In this document: positions 46,864 to 55,753 of the stretch, in pieces
Numbering within the stretch: the first letter of the stretch is position 1
How the letters are laid out: every line of letters begins with the position of its first letter
Assembly (NCBI GenBank): GCA_025699005.1
Contig: JAILWI010000003.1
Coordinates: 186,001 to 250,000 of the forward strand
Source of the DNA: Chloroflexota bacterium
GTDB taxonomy: Bacteria > Chloroflexota > Limnocylindria > QHBO01
Direction: 5' to 3'
Length of the DNA stretch: 64,000 nucleotides
Notes under the pieces: generated by a model
The model's input: only the letters and a program-made list of their open reading frames with translations
What the model was told of the DNA's origin: nothing
The model's database searches: none
Translations under genes and position numbers: made by a program

Positions 46864-48488
46864 GACGGCTCCGGCGATGCGCTCGGGCGGACCCCGTCGA
46901 GCGTGACGTCGACCCGCCAGTCGAGCTCCGGCACCGTGTCGACCCATCCCGGCCACAGCTCGATGCGAACGTCGCCGAGCGGCGCGATCGCCGCCCTGGC
47001 CTCGTCGAGCGGCAGGCCACGGATCCGATCCACGATCGCCGTCCGGTCGAGCGTCGGCGACGACGACGCCGAAACCTCGACCGTGACCTCCAGGGTCGAG
47101 CCATCGGCCCGCGCCGACGCGACCGCGACCCGGATGCTCGACGGGAGGAGCTCGTGGCCCGCGGGAAGGGCCGTCGCGTCGCCCACGAGCATCTCCTCCG
47201 CGCGCGCCACCACGGCCTCGAGATCGGCGGCGAGCCGGTCGTAGGCCAGCGATCCGCTGATCTGGACGCCATCCTCGTCGCGCGTCCCGGCCAGTCCGTC
47301 GAGGCCATCGATCTCCGGCACGGTCGACTCCTCGGCATCGGCCACGATCGTGTCGCCGTCGTCGGCGAGAGCCTCGAAGACCCCGGCCCGGAGCGTCTCC
47401 TCGAGGGCCGCCCGGGCTTGCTCCACGTCATCGGGGGTGATCTCGGGGCCGGTGCCGTCGATGCCACCGGCCGTCGCCTCCGGGTTCACGACCAGCCGCG
47501 CGCCGTTGTTCGGGAAGCCGCGGAGCCGAGCCGCAGTGCCCTGGCTCAGGACCGTGTCGATCGCCCCGGCCGCCACGTTGCCCGCTGGACCGGGGGCGGC
47601 GGCGACCACGCCCACCGCCTCCTCGCCCGCCCGGATCGTTCCCTCGGCGGTGAGCGTGCCGGCCGGCACGACGATGTCGGCCGTCGTCTCGAAGGCCTGC
47701 TCGCCCGCCGCCACGAGCGTGCCCGCCGCGACCGCAACGTCCCCGGTGTTGAAGTTGCGGAAGGCGACCACGCCCGTCGCCGCCTCGAGGATGGCATACG
47801 TGCCGGTGGCGACGACCGTCTCGGTGGCCTCGACCTGACCGCTGCGTCGCTCGGCATCGTCGATCCGCAGTTCGTAGGTCAGCGGCCCGACGGGAACCGC
47901 CGAGGGGGTGACCGATACCGTCGCCGCCGGCAGCACGGCAGCTGCCACGGCCCCGGCACCGAGGACGAGGACCATGAGTCCCAGGAGCACGATGAGCGGC
48001 GGCACGGCGACGTGGGCCCGAGCGGGGGCTGCCAGGGGCCGGGCGGTGGGCGGTGCCATTGGCTGGCGCCGCACGCTGACGGCGCGGGTCTCGTCTGCTG
48101 CCCCCGCCGACGGGGGCACGGCCGGCGCCACGACGCCGGTCGTCTCGTCCCCCGCGTCGCCACGCACGACGTGGATCGGAGCGCGTGGAACGCTCGATTC
48201 CCGCGGCGCCGGGGCGCCGGCCCGCGCCTCGTCGACCGTGGCCCATGCCTCGAGCCCGGCCTCGGCGGCGAGCGATCGGGTGAGCGCGTCACCCACCACC
48301 GACACCGCTCGCCCGCTCTCGCTGCCGGTGCGGGCCAGCAGGCGCAGCGCCACCGCGCTCGCCGTGGCGCGGGATCGGCCCGGCGCGACGAGGACGACCC
48401 GGGCGGCATCGCTGGCCCGGATGCGACGGACGACCGACGTCACCTCGTCGTCGGGCTCCAGGTAGACGAGCGCCAGCTCCTCCGTCAC
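46860..48488 (-). CDS. Envelope protein with baseplate-J-like region
   Basis: 542 aa from GTG 48488 (GTGA overlap with the FtsA-like gene). Residues 1-90 form a small alpha/beta domain (ELALVYLEPDDEVTSVVRRI, VVLVAPGRSRATASAVALRLLAR). A low-complexity linker follows to about 160, with one membrane helix at 161-186. The rest is extracytoplasmic and beta-rich, of the type annotated baseplate J/gp47 (TGVVAFRNFNTGDVAVAAGTLV, GNVAAGAIDTVL). It is not a phage gene by context. Function unknown; position suggests a partner of the FtsA-like ATPase and MltG in wall or division. Confidence 0.8.
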   Translation of the reverse strand: MTEELALVYLEPDDEVTSVVRRIRASDAARVVLVAPGRSRATASAVALRLLARTGSESGRAVSVVGDALTRSLAAEAGLEAWATVDEARAGAPAPRESSVPRAPIHVVRGDAGDETTGVVAPAVPPSAGAADETRAVSVRRQPMAPPTARPLAAPARAHVAVPPLIVLLGLMVLVLGAGAVAAAVLPAATVSVTPSAVPVGPLTYELRIDDAERRSGQVEATETVVATGTYAILEAATGVVAFRNFNTGDVAVAAGTLVAAGEQAFETTADIVVPAGTLTAEGTIRAGEEAVGVVAAAPGPAGNVAAGAIDTVLSQGTAARLRGFPNNGARLVVNPEATAGGIDGTGPEITPDDVEQARAALEETLRAGVFEALADDGDTIVADAEESTVPEIDGLDGLAGTRDEDGVQISGSLAYDRLAADLEAVVARAEEMLVGDATALPAGHELLPSSIRVAVASARADGSTLEVTVEVSASSSPTLDRTAIVDRIRGLPLDEARAAIAPLGDVRIELWPGWVDTVPELDWRVDVTLDGVRPSASPEPS

Positions 48489-49765
48489 AGGGCCATCTCC
48501 CGGACGACCTCGCGCATGGTCCGATCGACGGTCGACGCGCCGGCGTCGAGCATGAGGGCCTGGTGCGCCAGGGCCATCGGCGTGACGTCCTGGCGGCTGC
48601 CCAGCCGTCCCGTCGCGTCGCGGAGGCCGAGGACCTCGTCGGGCGCCATCGGTCGCACGGACGGCCGGCGCGCGAAGGGCAGGGCGCTCCACCAGCCGTC
48701 CTCGTCGAGCACGTCGCGCACCTCGGGCAGATCGGCGCCGCCCCCGCACAGGAGGATGCGGCCCGGCAGGAGCTCGCCGCCCGCCAGGTCCTCGATCATG
48801 AGCTCGATGCCCGAACGCCAGATGCGCGCGTCCTCGAGCAGGCCATCGCGCACGCCGGCCGGACGATCCTCGGCGAGCTTAGCAGCCTCCGCATCCGCGA
48901 ACGAGAGGCCCAGCCGCTCGCCGATGCCCTTCGTGAAAGCCCGTCCGCCGAGCGCCAGCATCTTCGTGCCCACGATCCCGCCGCCGCGCACGAGGGCGAC
49001 GTCGGTGGTCCCTCCGCCGATGTCGATGAACAGCGCGCCCGCATCGCCGAGCTCGCCCGGATCGAGACAGGTCGCCACGGCGTACGGCTCCGCGATCACG
49101 CCGAGCAGCTCCAGGTCGAGCGCGGTCGCCACCGACTGGAGCGCGCCCAGGTGGACCATCGGCGCAAAGGCATTGAAGAGGTGGAGCTCGACCTGGGCGC
49201 CCGTGAAGCCGATCGGGTTGCTCACCGCGTAGCCGTCGATGGACATCTCGACGATCGCCGCGTGCACGAGCCGCACGTCGAGCCGATCCATGCCGGATTC
49301 CCAGCGGATCCGCTCCTCGGCCTCGCGGAGCGCGGACTCCTGGGCCCGCGACACGATGCGCTGGAGCTCGTCCTCGTCCAGCGCGCGCCTCGGGGCGTCG
49401 CGGCGGGTGACCAGCGTGCTCGTCGCGCCCTTCACGAGCTCTCCGGCGATCCCGATGACGGCGGCCGTCGGGCGGCGCCCGGCCATCGTGCGCGCCGCAT
49501 CCATCGCCGCCCGCGAGTTCTCGACGACGGCGTCGATGTCGCTCACCGTCCCCGACTGCATGTGGGCCAGCCCCTGTCGCTGACGACCGGTGCCCAGGAC
49601 GTTCCCCGACAGCCGGCCGGCGGAATCCCGCTCGACCGAGATGACGAGCGCCTTCGCGTACTCGGTGCCGATGTCGAGGGCCGCGATGGCCGGTGCCGCG
49701 CCGCCACGGCCCGCCGTTCGCAGCCGATCCGCGACGCGACCCCAGAGCTGCTGCACGACGGTCAC
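48485..49765 (-). CDS. FtsA/PilM-like actin-fold ATPase
   Basis: 426 aa from GTG 49765. ASKHA fold motifs: phosphate-1 AALDIGTEYAKALV (residue 28 on), phosphate-2 ALFIDIGGGTTDVALVRGG, adenosine ILLCGGGADLPEVRDVL and EPYAVATCL. An SHS2-like insertion lies between. It lacks the amphipathic C-terminal membrane motif of FtsA as far as can be seen. It may polymerise or act as a scaffold for the membrane protein encoded directly downstream. No ftsZ or pil gene is in the window, so division versus pilus role is open. It starts 10 bp after alaS. Confidence 0.85.
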   Translation of the reverse strand: MTVVQQLWGRVADRLRTAGRGGAAPAIAALDIGTEYAKALVISVERDSAGRLSGNVLGTGRQRQGLAHMQSGTVSDIDAVVENSRAAMDAARTMAGRRPTAAVIGIAGELVKGATSTLVTRRDAPRRALDEDELQRIVSRAQESALREAEERIRWESGMDRLDVRLVHAAIVEMSIDGYAVSNPIGFTGAQVELHLFNAFAPMVHLGALQSVATALDLELLGVIAEPYAVATCLDPGELGDAGALFIDIGGGTTDVALVRGGGIVGTKMLALGGRAFTKGIGERLGLSFADAEAAKLAEDRPAGVRDGLLEDARIWRSGIELMIEDLAGGELLPGRILLCGGGADLPEVRDVLDEDGWWSALPFARRPSVRPMAPDEVLGLRDATGRLGSRQDVTPMALAHQALMLDAGASTVDRTMREVVREMAL

Positions 49766-49775
49766 CGCGGCGCGA

Positions 49776-52400
49776 TCAGGCCGACTCGATCCGCTGCAGC
49801 GACTCGAGCGCGAGCCGCGCCGCCTCGCGCAGCGCGTCATCGAGACGCGAGCCATCCCGTCCACCGGCCTGCGCCAGGTCCGGCCGGCCGCCTCCGCCTC
49901 CGCCGATGATCGGCGCCGCCTCACGAACGATGGCCCCCGCGTCGAAGCCCTCGGCCGTCAGGTCTCGACTGGCGGCCACGAGGAGTGACGGCTTGCCGTC
50001 GCCTCCCGCCGCGGCGACGAGGACGAAGCGGCCGGTCATGCCGCGCAGGTCATCCGCCAGGCCGCGGAGAGCCGCCGCGTCGGCGTCGGGGTAGACCTGC
50101 ACCACCGCCTTCGTGTTCCCGGCCTGCTGGGCGCCGTGGAGCGCGGCTGCCGCATCCAGGCGAGCCTCGGCGGCGCGCGGCGCCTTGGCGGCACGCTCCG
50201 CCTCGCGCAGACGCGAGAGCAACGCCTCGACGCGCTGCGGCACGTTCTCCTCCCGCTCGCCGAGAAGCTGGGCCGTCGCCCGCAGAGCCTCGAGCCGCGT
50301 GCCGACCAGCTCCTCGGCCGCCTCGCCGGTCACCGCCTCGATCCGTCGCAGCCCCGAGCCGATGCTCGACTCCCCGGTGATCACGAGCTGGCCGATCTGG
50401 CCCGTGCTCGCGACGTGCGTGCCGCCGCACAGCTCCTTGCTGTAGCCGTCCACCTGCACCACGCGAACCGACTCGGGGAGGTACTTCTCGCCGAAGAACA
50501 TGTCCGCACCCAGCGCCTGCGCGTCGTCCATCGCCATCCACTCCGGCTTCACCGGTGCGTCGCGTCGGATCTGGGCGTTGACCAGCCGTTCAACCGCGCG
50601 CAGCGCCTCGCGCGGCGTGGCCGACGTCGCGGGGAAGTCGAAGCGCAGGGCCTCCGGGCCGACCCACGACCCGGCCTGCTTGGCCTGCTCGCCGAGCACG
50701 TCGCGCAGGGCGCGGTGCAGGAGATGGGTCCCGGTGTGGTTGCGCGCGGCACCCCAGCGACGCTCGGCGTCCACCTCGGCCCGCACGAGGTCGCCGACCG
50801 CCAGCGTGCCGCTCAGCTCGCCGAGATGTGCGATCGCATCGCCGGTGCGCTGCGTGTCGTCCACGCGAAGCCGTCCGTTCGGCCCGATGAGCTCGCCGCG
50901 GTCGCCGATCTGGCCACCGCCCTCCGCGTAGAACGGCGTGCGGTCCAGCACGACCGCCGACGGCTCTCCCGGCACGACGGCGAGCACCCGCAGGTCGTCG
51001 GCGCTTGTCTCATTGGGATAGCCGATGAACTCGCTGCGCAGTGCCGCGACCTCCGGGTCGAGCCGCAGCGCGCCGCGCTTCTCACCCCGAGACCGCTCGC
51101 GCTGCTCGGCCATCGCGGCGTCGAACCCTGCCCGGTCGACCGAGACGCCTCGCTCTCCCGCGATCTCGACCGTGAGATCGATCGGGAATCCGAACGTGTC
51201 GTGCAGGCGGAACGCATCGGCGCCGGAGATCTCTCCGCCGGCCTCGACCAGCTCGTCGAGGCGCGCGCTGCCGGCCTCGAGCGTTCGCGCGAACTTCTCC
51301 TCCTCGGCCTCGATGGCGTCGAGGATCGTTTCCCGGCCCTCGGCCAGGTGCGGGTACGCCTCCCCCATGAGGTCGATCACGACCGACGACGTCTCACGCA
51401 GGAACGGCTCGGCGATGCCGAGCAGCCGCCCGTGCCGCACCGCGCGGCGCATGATGCGACGCAGGACGTACCCGGGCCCCTCGTTCGAGGGCTTCACGCC
51501 CTCGGCCAGCAGGAACGTCATGGCCCGCGAATGGTCGGCGACCACCTGGTAGCTGAACCGCTCGCTCTCGACCGTGTCCGGGTCATGGCCGATGTGCTGC
51601 GCCAGCCGCTCGATGATCGGCGCGAAGAGGTCGGTGCGGTAGTTGGAGTCCACGCCCTGGATGGCCGAGGTCACGCGCTCGAGGCCCATGCCGGTGTCGA
51701 CGCTGCGGAACGGCAGCGCCGTCAGCGACCCATCGGCGGCGCGATCGAACTCCATGAACACGAGGTTCCAGATCTCGAGCCAGCGCGGGCAGTGCTCCGA
51801 GTGGTCCGGAACGCAGCCCGGACCTTCGGAGAACTCCGCGCCACGGTCGAAATGGATCTCGCTGCACGGTCCGCACGGGCCGGTGTCGCCCATGCGCCAG
51901 AAGTTCTGCTCGTTGCCCTCCGCGATGTTGCCCCACCGCACGAGCCGGTCGGGAGGCAGCCCGATCTCCTCGGCCCACACGCGATGTGCGTCGTCGTCGT
52001 CGGTGTAGACCGTCGCCGCCAGGCGCTCCGGCGGAATGCCGAGTGTCTCGGTCAGGAACTCCCACGCCCAGTGGATCGCGTCGCGCTTGAAGTAGTCGCC
52101 GAAGCTCCAGTTCCCGAGCATCTCGAACAGCGTCTGGTGGCGCGGGGTGCGGCCGACCTCCTCGAAGTCGTTGTGCTTGCCGGCGACCCGGAGCACGGGC
52201 TGGGAATCGACGGCCCGGACATAGTCGCGCCTCTCCTCGCCGGTGAGCACGCGCTTGAACGGCGCCATCCCCGAGTTCACGAACAGCAGCGTCGGATCGT
52301 CCGAGGCAAGCAGCGGCGCCGGGGGCACACGCGTATGGCCCCGCTCCTCGAAGAAGCGCTGGAAGCGCTCCCGGATCTCGGCCGCGCTCATCGGCTGCAT
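49776..52400 (-). CDS. alaS: Alanine--tRNA ligase
   Basis: 874 aa, full length. Class II core: RFFEERGHTRVPPAPLLASDDPTLLFVNSGMAPFK across residues 12-48, and RHQTLFEMLGNWSFGDYFK. Editing-domain zinc ligands are NHTGTHLLHRAL and CGGTHVAS. The C-Ala domain ends with GGGGGGRPDLAQAGG. Start ATG 52400 (or 52391) with AAGGTGAG close by. No T-box found upstream, only a hairpin. Confidence 0.98.
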   Translation of the reverse strand: MQPMSAAEIRERFQRFFEERGHTRVPPAPLLASDDPTLLFVNSGMAPFKRVLTGEERRDYVRAVDSQPVLRVAGKHNDFEEVGRTPRHQTLFEMLGNWSFGDYFKRDAIHWAWEFLTETLGIPPERLAATVYTDDDDAHRVWAEEIGLPPDRLVRWGNIAEGNEQNFWRMGDTGPCGPCSEIHFDRGAEFSEGPGCVPDHSEHCPRWLEIWNLVFMEFDRAADGSLTALPFRSVDTGMGLERVTSAIQGVDSNYRTDLFAPIIERLAQHIGHDPDTVESERFSYQVVADHSRAMTFLLAEGVKPSNEGPGYVLRRIMRRAVRHGRLLGIAEPFLRETSSVVIDLMGEAYPHLAEGRETILDAIEAEEEKFARTLEAGSARLDELVEAGGEISGADAFRLHDTFGFPIDLTVEIAGERGVSVDRAGFDAAMAEQRERSRGEKRGALRLDPEVAALRSEFIGYPNETSADDLRVLAVVPGEPSAVVLDRTPFYAEGGGQIGDRGELIGPNGRLRVDDTQRTGDAIAHLGELSGTLAVGDLVRAEVDAERRWGAARNHTGTHLLHRALRDVLGEQAKQAGSWVGPEALRFDFPATSATPREALRAVERLVNAQIRRDAPVKPEWMAMDDAQALGADMFFGEKYLPESVRVVQVDGYSKELCGGTHVASTGQIGQLVITGESSIGSGLRRIEAVTGEAAEELVGTRLEALRATAQLLGEREENVPQRVEALLSRLREAERAAKAPRAAEARLDAAAALHGAQQAGNTKAVVQVYPDADAAALRGLADDLRGMTGRFVLVAAAGGDGKPSLLVAASRDLTAEGFDAGAIVREAAPIIGGGGGGRPDLAQAGGRDGSRLDDALREAARLALESLQRIESA

Positions 52401-52421
52401 CGGCTCACCTTCTGCTCACGA

Positions 52422-52447
52422 CGAGAGCCGGCGACCACCGGCTCTCG
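52422..52447 (-). terminator. Perfect 10-bp hairpin between ytxH-like gene and alaS
   Basis: CGAGAGCCGG (52422-52431) pairs exactly with CCGGCTCTCG (52438-52447), loop of six bases. It lies 33 bp after the ytxH-like stop and 22 bp before alaS. It could end the upstream transcript or structure the alaS leader. Confidence 0.55.
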
Positions 52448-52480
52448 AATGCGTAACGCTGGGTCGGGAAGGAACGGTGG

Positions 52481-52738
52481 TCAGGAAGCCGCACCCTCGG
52501 ATGCCGTGCCGGCGCCTTCCTCGACGTCGCCGACCATCTCCGCGCGCGCCTGCTCGGCCGCCGCGCGTCCCTCGTTCACCGCGTCGTCGATCTCGGCGCG
52601 CTTGCTCTCGACGAAGTCGTTGACCTGGCCGCGAAGCTCGTCGCCGGTCTGCGGGGCCAGGAGCAGTCCCAGCGCCGCACCGACGAGGCCGCCGATGACG
52701 ACGCCGGCGAAGAAGCTGCCGAATGCGGAATCCTTCAT
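52481..52738 (-). CDS. YtxH-domain protein
   Basis: 85 aa from ATG 52738, ATGA overlap with the DUF948 gene. An N-terminal glycine-rich membrane helix (SFFAGVVIGGLVGAALGLLLAP) followed by a charged helix (GDELRGQVNDFVESKRAEIDDAVNEGRAAAEQAR in residues 32-65). YtxH/GvpT-like proteins are general-stress membrane proteins of unknown action. Pairing with a DUF948 protein is common. Confidence 0.88.
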   Translation of the reverse strand: MKDSAFGSFFAGVVIGGLVGAALGLLLAPQTGDELRGQVNDFVESKRAEIDDAVNEGRAAAEQARAEMVGDVEEGAGTASEGAAS

Positions 52739-53106
52739 GAGTTCGAATCGTCCTCTCGTGTTTCCCACGATTCTACCGACGGATGGTCGGAGCGTCGCGG
52801 GACGGCCGTGATCTGCACGGTGTCGAGGCTTCCCTGCAGGCTGTTCATGAGGTCGGTCAGCCGGTCGAGCTTGACCGCGACATCCTCGCTCAGCACCTCG
52901 ACGTTGCTCGTCAGCTCGCGGGCGTGAGCCAGGATCGGCCGAAGCTCGGTGTCCGTCGTCCGCGCCAGGCGCCGCAGGTCACCGGTGAGCGCGCGTGACT
53001 CCCGGATCAGCGGCGTCGCCTGCCACGCCAGGTACGCGAGTGCGGCTCCCGCTGCCAGGATGCCGAGCCCGGCCCCGACGTTGAAGATTGCGAGAGCGAG
53101 ATCCAT
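52735..53106 (-). CDS. DUF948 family membrane protein
   Basis: 123 aa. N-terminal helix (LALAIFNVGAGLGILAAGAALAYLAW) and a long helical region (ESRALTGDLRRLARTTDTELRPILAHARELTSNVEVLSEDVAVKLDRLTDLM, residues 34-85) as in DUF948. Function unknown; commonly next to YtxH genes and probably works with them at the membrane. Confidence 0.86.
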   Translation of the reverse strand: MDLALAIFNVGAGLGILAAGAALAYLAWQATPLIRESRALTGDLRRLARTTDTELRPILAHARELTSNVEVLSEDVAVKLDRLTDLMNSLQGSLDTVQITAVPRRSDHPSVESWETREDDSNS

Positions 53107-53142
53107 GGCGGCGACTCTACTCCACCGCGCCGAGCCGGAGGC

Positions 53143-53415
53143 TCAGTCCTCGACCCTGATCGGACCGAGGGCGCTGAGCAGCGAGACCGCCAGCATGAGG
53201 AGCTGGGCGCCCACCGAGGCCGCGACGAGATGCATGTCGCCGACGCGCACGATCTCGAGCCCCGTGCGACCCGCGACTTGGTCGCCGGCCACGACGCCGA
53301 TGAGGGCTGCCACGCCCAGCACGAGCACCGACCGACCCCAGCGTCCGCGGACGGCCACGAACACGAGCAGGTTGATGAGCGCCAGCATCGGCACCCAGAT
53401 GAGCCACGGTGGCAT
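53143..53415 (-). CDS. 90-aa hypothetical membrane protein
   Basis: Three hydrophobic segments (WLIWVPMLALINLLVFVAV, SVLVLGVAALIGVVAG, HLVAASVGAQLLMLAVSLLSA). No known domain recognised. It starts 9 bp after mnmA on the same strand, so it is probably read with iscS-mnmA, and it ends 36 bp before the DUF948 gene. Confidence 0.7.
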   Translation of the reverse strand: MPPWLIWVPMLALINLLVFVAVRGRWGRSVLVLGVAALIGVVAGDQVAGRTGLEIVRVGDMHLVAASVGAQLLMLAVSLLSALGPIRVED

Positions 53416-53424
53416 CGGCGGCTC

Positions 53425-54510
53425 CTAGCCCTCGGAGCGAGCGATCCGTCCCCCGCCCAGGCACTCCTCGCCGTCGTACAGCACGGCGGCCTGGCCCGGC
53501 GCGGGTGCCCAGACCGGCTCAGCGGTCTCGATCACGAATCGGTCGTGGCCGACCATCGTCACCTCGGCGGCGACGTCGGCGGCGCGATGGCGGATGCGGA
53601 CCGAGCCGGTGAATCGCTCCCCCGGCGGGTCTCCGGCGGTGAACCGGGCTCCGTCGACGCTGAAGCTGCGCTGGGCAACCTCGTCCCGTCGGCCGATGAC
53701 GACGGTGTTCGTGGCCGGCTGGACCTCGCGGACGTAGACGGCCTCGCCCAGGGCCACGCCGAGCCCGTGGCGCTGCCCGACCGTGTAGTGGGCGTAGCCG
53801 GTGTGCGTGCCGACGGTGGTGCCGTCCGCATCCACGATCGGCCCGGGCTCGCCGGCATACCCGCGGCGCTCCTCGAGCAGCTCGCGGTAGTCGCCGAGCG
53901 GGACGAAGCAGATCTCCTGGCTCTCCGGCTTCTGGGCCGTCGGCAGCGTCAGCTCGGCGGCCATCGCGCGGACCTGCGGCTTGGTGAGCTCTCCCAGCGG
54001 GAAGCGGGTGCGGGCCAGCTGGTCCTGCGAGAGCACCCACAGGAAGTAGGTCTGGTCCTTGTCGGCATCGGCGGCCCGCATGAGGCGCCAGCGGCCGTCA
54101 CGGTGCTCGAGACGGGCGTAGTGGCCGGTGGCGACCGCATCGGCGCCGTAGGCGGCCAGGCCGCGCTTCAGGAGCTCGTCGAACTTGATGTACTGGTTGC
54201 AGGCCTGGCACGGGTTCGGCGTCGCTCCGTCGAGGTAGGAGTCGACGAAGGCATCGATCACCCGCTCGCCGAACTCGCGCTCGACGTTCAGCGTGTAGAA
54301 CGGGATGTCCAGCAGCTGGGCGACCCGTCGCGCGTCGTCGGCGGCGTCCGGCGAGCAGCACGAGCGGGAGAGCTCGTAGCCCTCCGGCATGTCCGCGTGC
54401 GTGCGCATCCACACGCCGATGACCTCGTCGTTCCCCCGCTCGCGGGCAAGCAGGGCGGCGGCGACCGACGAATCCACGCCTCCGCTCATGGCGGCCACGA
54501 TGCGGCTCAT
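53425..54510 (-). CDS. mnmA: tRNA-specific 2-thiouridylase MnmA
   Basis: 361 aa. PP-loop SGGVDSSVAA (residues 9-18), the TPNPCQACNQ loop with catalytic cysteine C101, and C201 in SQEICFVP, the partner that forms the disulfide. The C-terminal beta-barrel has YTVGQRHGLGVA. It thiolates U34 of tRNA Lys/Glu/Gln with sulfur from the cysteine desulfurase. It overlaps iscS (ATGA), a direct link to its sulfur donor. Confidence 0.97.
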   Translation of the reverse strand: MSRIVAAMSGGVDSSVAAALLARERGNDEVIGVWMRTHADMPEGYELSRSCCSPDAADDARRVAQLLDIPFYTLNVEREFGERVIDAFVDSYLDGATPNPCQACNQYIKFDELLKRGLAAYGADAVATGHYARLEHRDGRWRLMRAADADKDQTYFLWVLSQDQLARTRFPLGELTKPQVRAMAAELTLPTAQKPESQEICFVPLGDYRELLEERRGYAGEPGPIVDADGTTVGTHTGYAHYTVGQRHGLGVALGEAVYVREVQPATNTVVIGRRDEVAQRSFSVDGARFTAGDPPGERFTGSVRIRHRAADVAAEVTMVGHDRFVIETAEPVWAPAPGQAAVLYDGEECLGGGRIARSEG

Positions 54511-55685
54511 GCGGGCACCGTGGCCTTGGGCTGCGCACCCTGCGTGGTCCGCAGACGCGGCAGGACCCGCTCGAATGCGGCGAGGGTGGCGTCGACGTCC
54601 TCGCGCGAGGTCTCGGGTCCGAGCGTCAACCGCAGCGACCCGTGGGCGAGGTGCGGATCGATCCCCATTGCCAGGAGGACGTGGCTCGGCTCGGTGCTGC
54701 CCGACGTGCAGGCGCTGCCGGTCGAGACCTCGACTCCCTCGAGGTCGAGGGCCGCCACGAGATCGCCTCCCTCGACGCCGTCGATGACGACGCTCACGTT
54801 GTTCGGGAGCCGCTCGTCCGGATGTCCGGTGACGCTCACGCCGTCATGCGCCAGCAGGCCGGTGGTGAGCGCGCGGCCGAGTTCGATCAGCCGCTGCGAC
54901 TCCGCCCGGCGGGCCTCGGGATCCCCGTGGACCAACGAGAACGCCGCGCCGAAGCCGACGATGCCGGCCACGTTCTCCGTTCCGGCGCGGCGCTGGCGCT
55001 CCTGCGATCCGCCCTGGAGCTGTGGCAGGAGCTGCGTTCCGCGCCGCACGTAGAGCGCGCCGACGCCCTGCGGCCCGCCCAGCTTGTGCGCCGAGAGGCT
55101 GACGAGGTCCGCCTGCCACGAGTCGACGTCGATCGGCTCATGGGCGGCCCATTGCACGGCGTCGACGTGGAGCCGAGCGCCGTGACCGCGCACGATCTCC
55201 CCGATCGCCTCGATCGGCTGGGTGGTGCCGACCTCGTTGTTCGCCGCCATGACGCTGACGAGCGTGGTCCGGTCGGTGAGCGCGGCCGCGACGTCCAGTG
55301 GGTCGACCCGCCCATGGCCGTCGACGGGGAGGACGGTGATCTCGAACGTGCTGCGCTCGAGGACGGCCACGGCGTTGAGCACCGCCTTGTGCTCGACGGC
55401 CGTCGTGATGACGTGGCGGCCGCGCGACGTCGCCGCCCAGGCGACACCCTTGACGGCCAGGTTGTCGGCCTCGGTGCCGCCCCCGGTGAACACGATCTCG
55501 CGCGGCTGCGCGCCGATGGACGCGGCGATCGTCTCGCGCGCCTCGTCGATCCCCTGCCGCGCGCGGCGGCCGCTCGCATGGAGGCTCGACGGGTTGCCGG
55601 TGTGCGTCGTGAGGTACGGCTGCATCGCCTCCAGGACCGCGGGGCGGAGGGGCGACGTCGCGGCGTGGTCGAGATAGATCGCCAT
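54507..55685 (-). CDS. iscS: Cysteine desulfurase (IscS/NifS type)
   Basis: 392 aa from ATG 55685. MAIYLDHAATSPLRPAV start, PLP lysine K201 in SLSAHKLGGPQG, active-site cysteine C326 in STGSACTSGS, and the long loop of class I enzymes. It supplies persulfide sulfur, here surely to MnmA in the same operon and perhaps to Fe-S assembly. TATCAT is seven bases before the ATG; ORF extensions to 55928 run antisense into ectC. Confidence 0.96.
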   Translation of the reverse strand: MAIYLDHAATSPLRPAVLEAMQPYLTTHTGNPSSLHASGRRARQGIDEARETIAASIGAQPREIVFTGGGTEADNLAVKGVAWAATSRGRHVITTAVEHKAVLNAVAVLERSTFEITVLPVDGHGRVDPLDVAAALTDRTTLVSVMAANNEVGTTQPIEAIGEIVRGHGARLHVDAVQWAAHEPIDVDSWQADLVSLSAHKLGGPQGVGALYVRRGTQLLPQLQGGSQERQRRAGTENVAGIVGFGAAFSLVHGDPEARRAESQRLIELGRALTTGLLAHDGVSVTGHPDERLPNNVSVVIDGVEGGDLVAALDLEGVEVSTGSACTSGSTEPSHVLLAMGIDPHLAHGSLRLTLGPETSREDVDATLAAFERVLPRLRTTQGAQPKATVPA

Positions 55686-55692
55686 CTGCACG

Positions 55693-55698
55693 ATGATA
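55693..55698 (-). promoter_or_regulatory. -10 hexamer of iscS-mnmA, leaderless layout
   Basis: TATCAT on the minus strand, seven bases (CGTGCAG) before ATG 55685. Identical hexamer and spacing to the glutaredoxin-like gene at 1915. Confidence 0.6.
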
Positions 55699-55753
55699 GG
55701 CGGAGGGCGCGAGGCACGTTCGGGCCGCACCAGACCGCATCGAGGAGGGACAC

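Noticed and set aside
46860-48488. Baseplate J/gp47 similarity as a phage tail or contractile injection system
   Set aside because: No sheath, tube, spike or other baseplate gene is present; the gene is locked in an operon with an FtsA-like protein, ruvX and mltG.
52401-52480. T-box riboswitch before alaS
   Set aside because: The only structure is a simple perfect hairpin. The conserved T-box bulge sequence and antiterminator are absent and the leader is too short.
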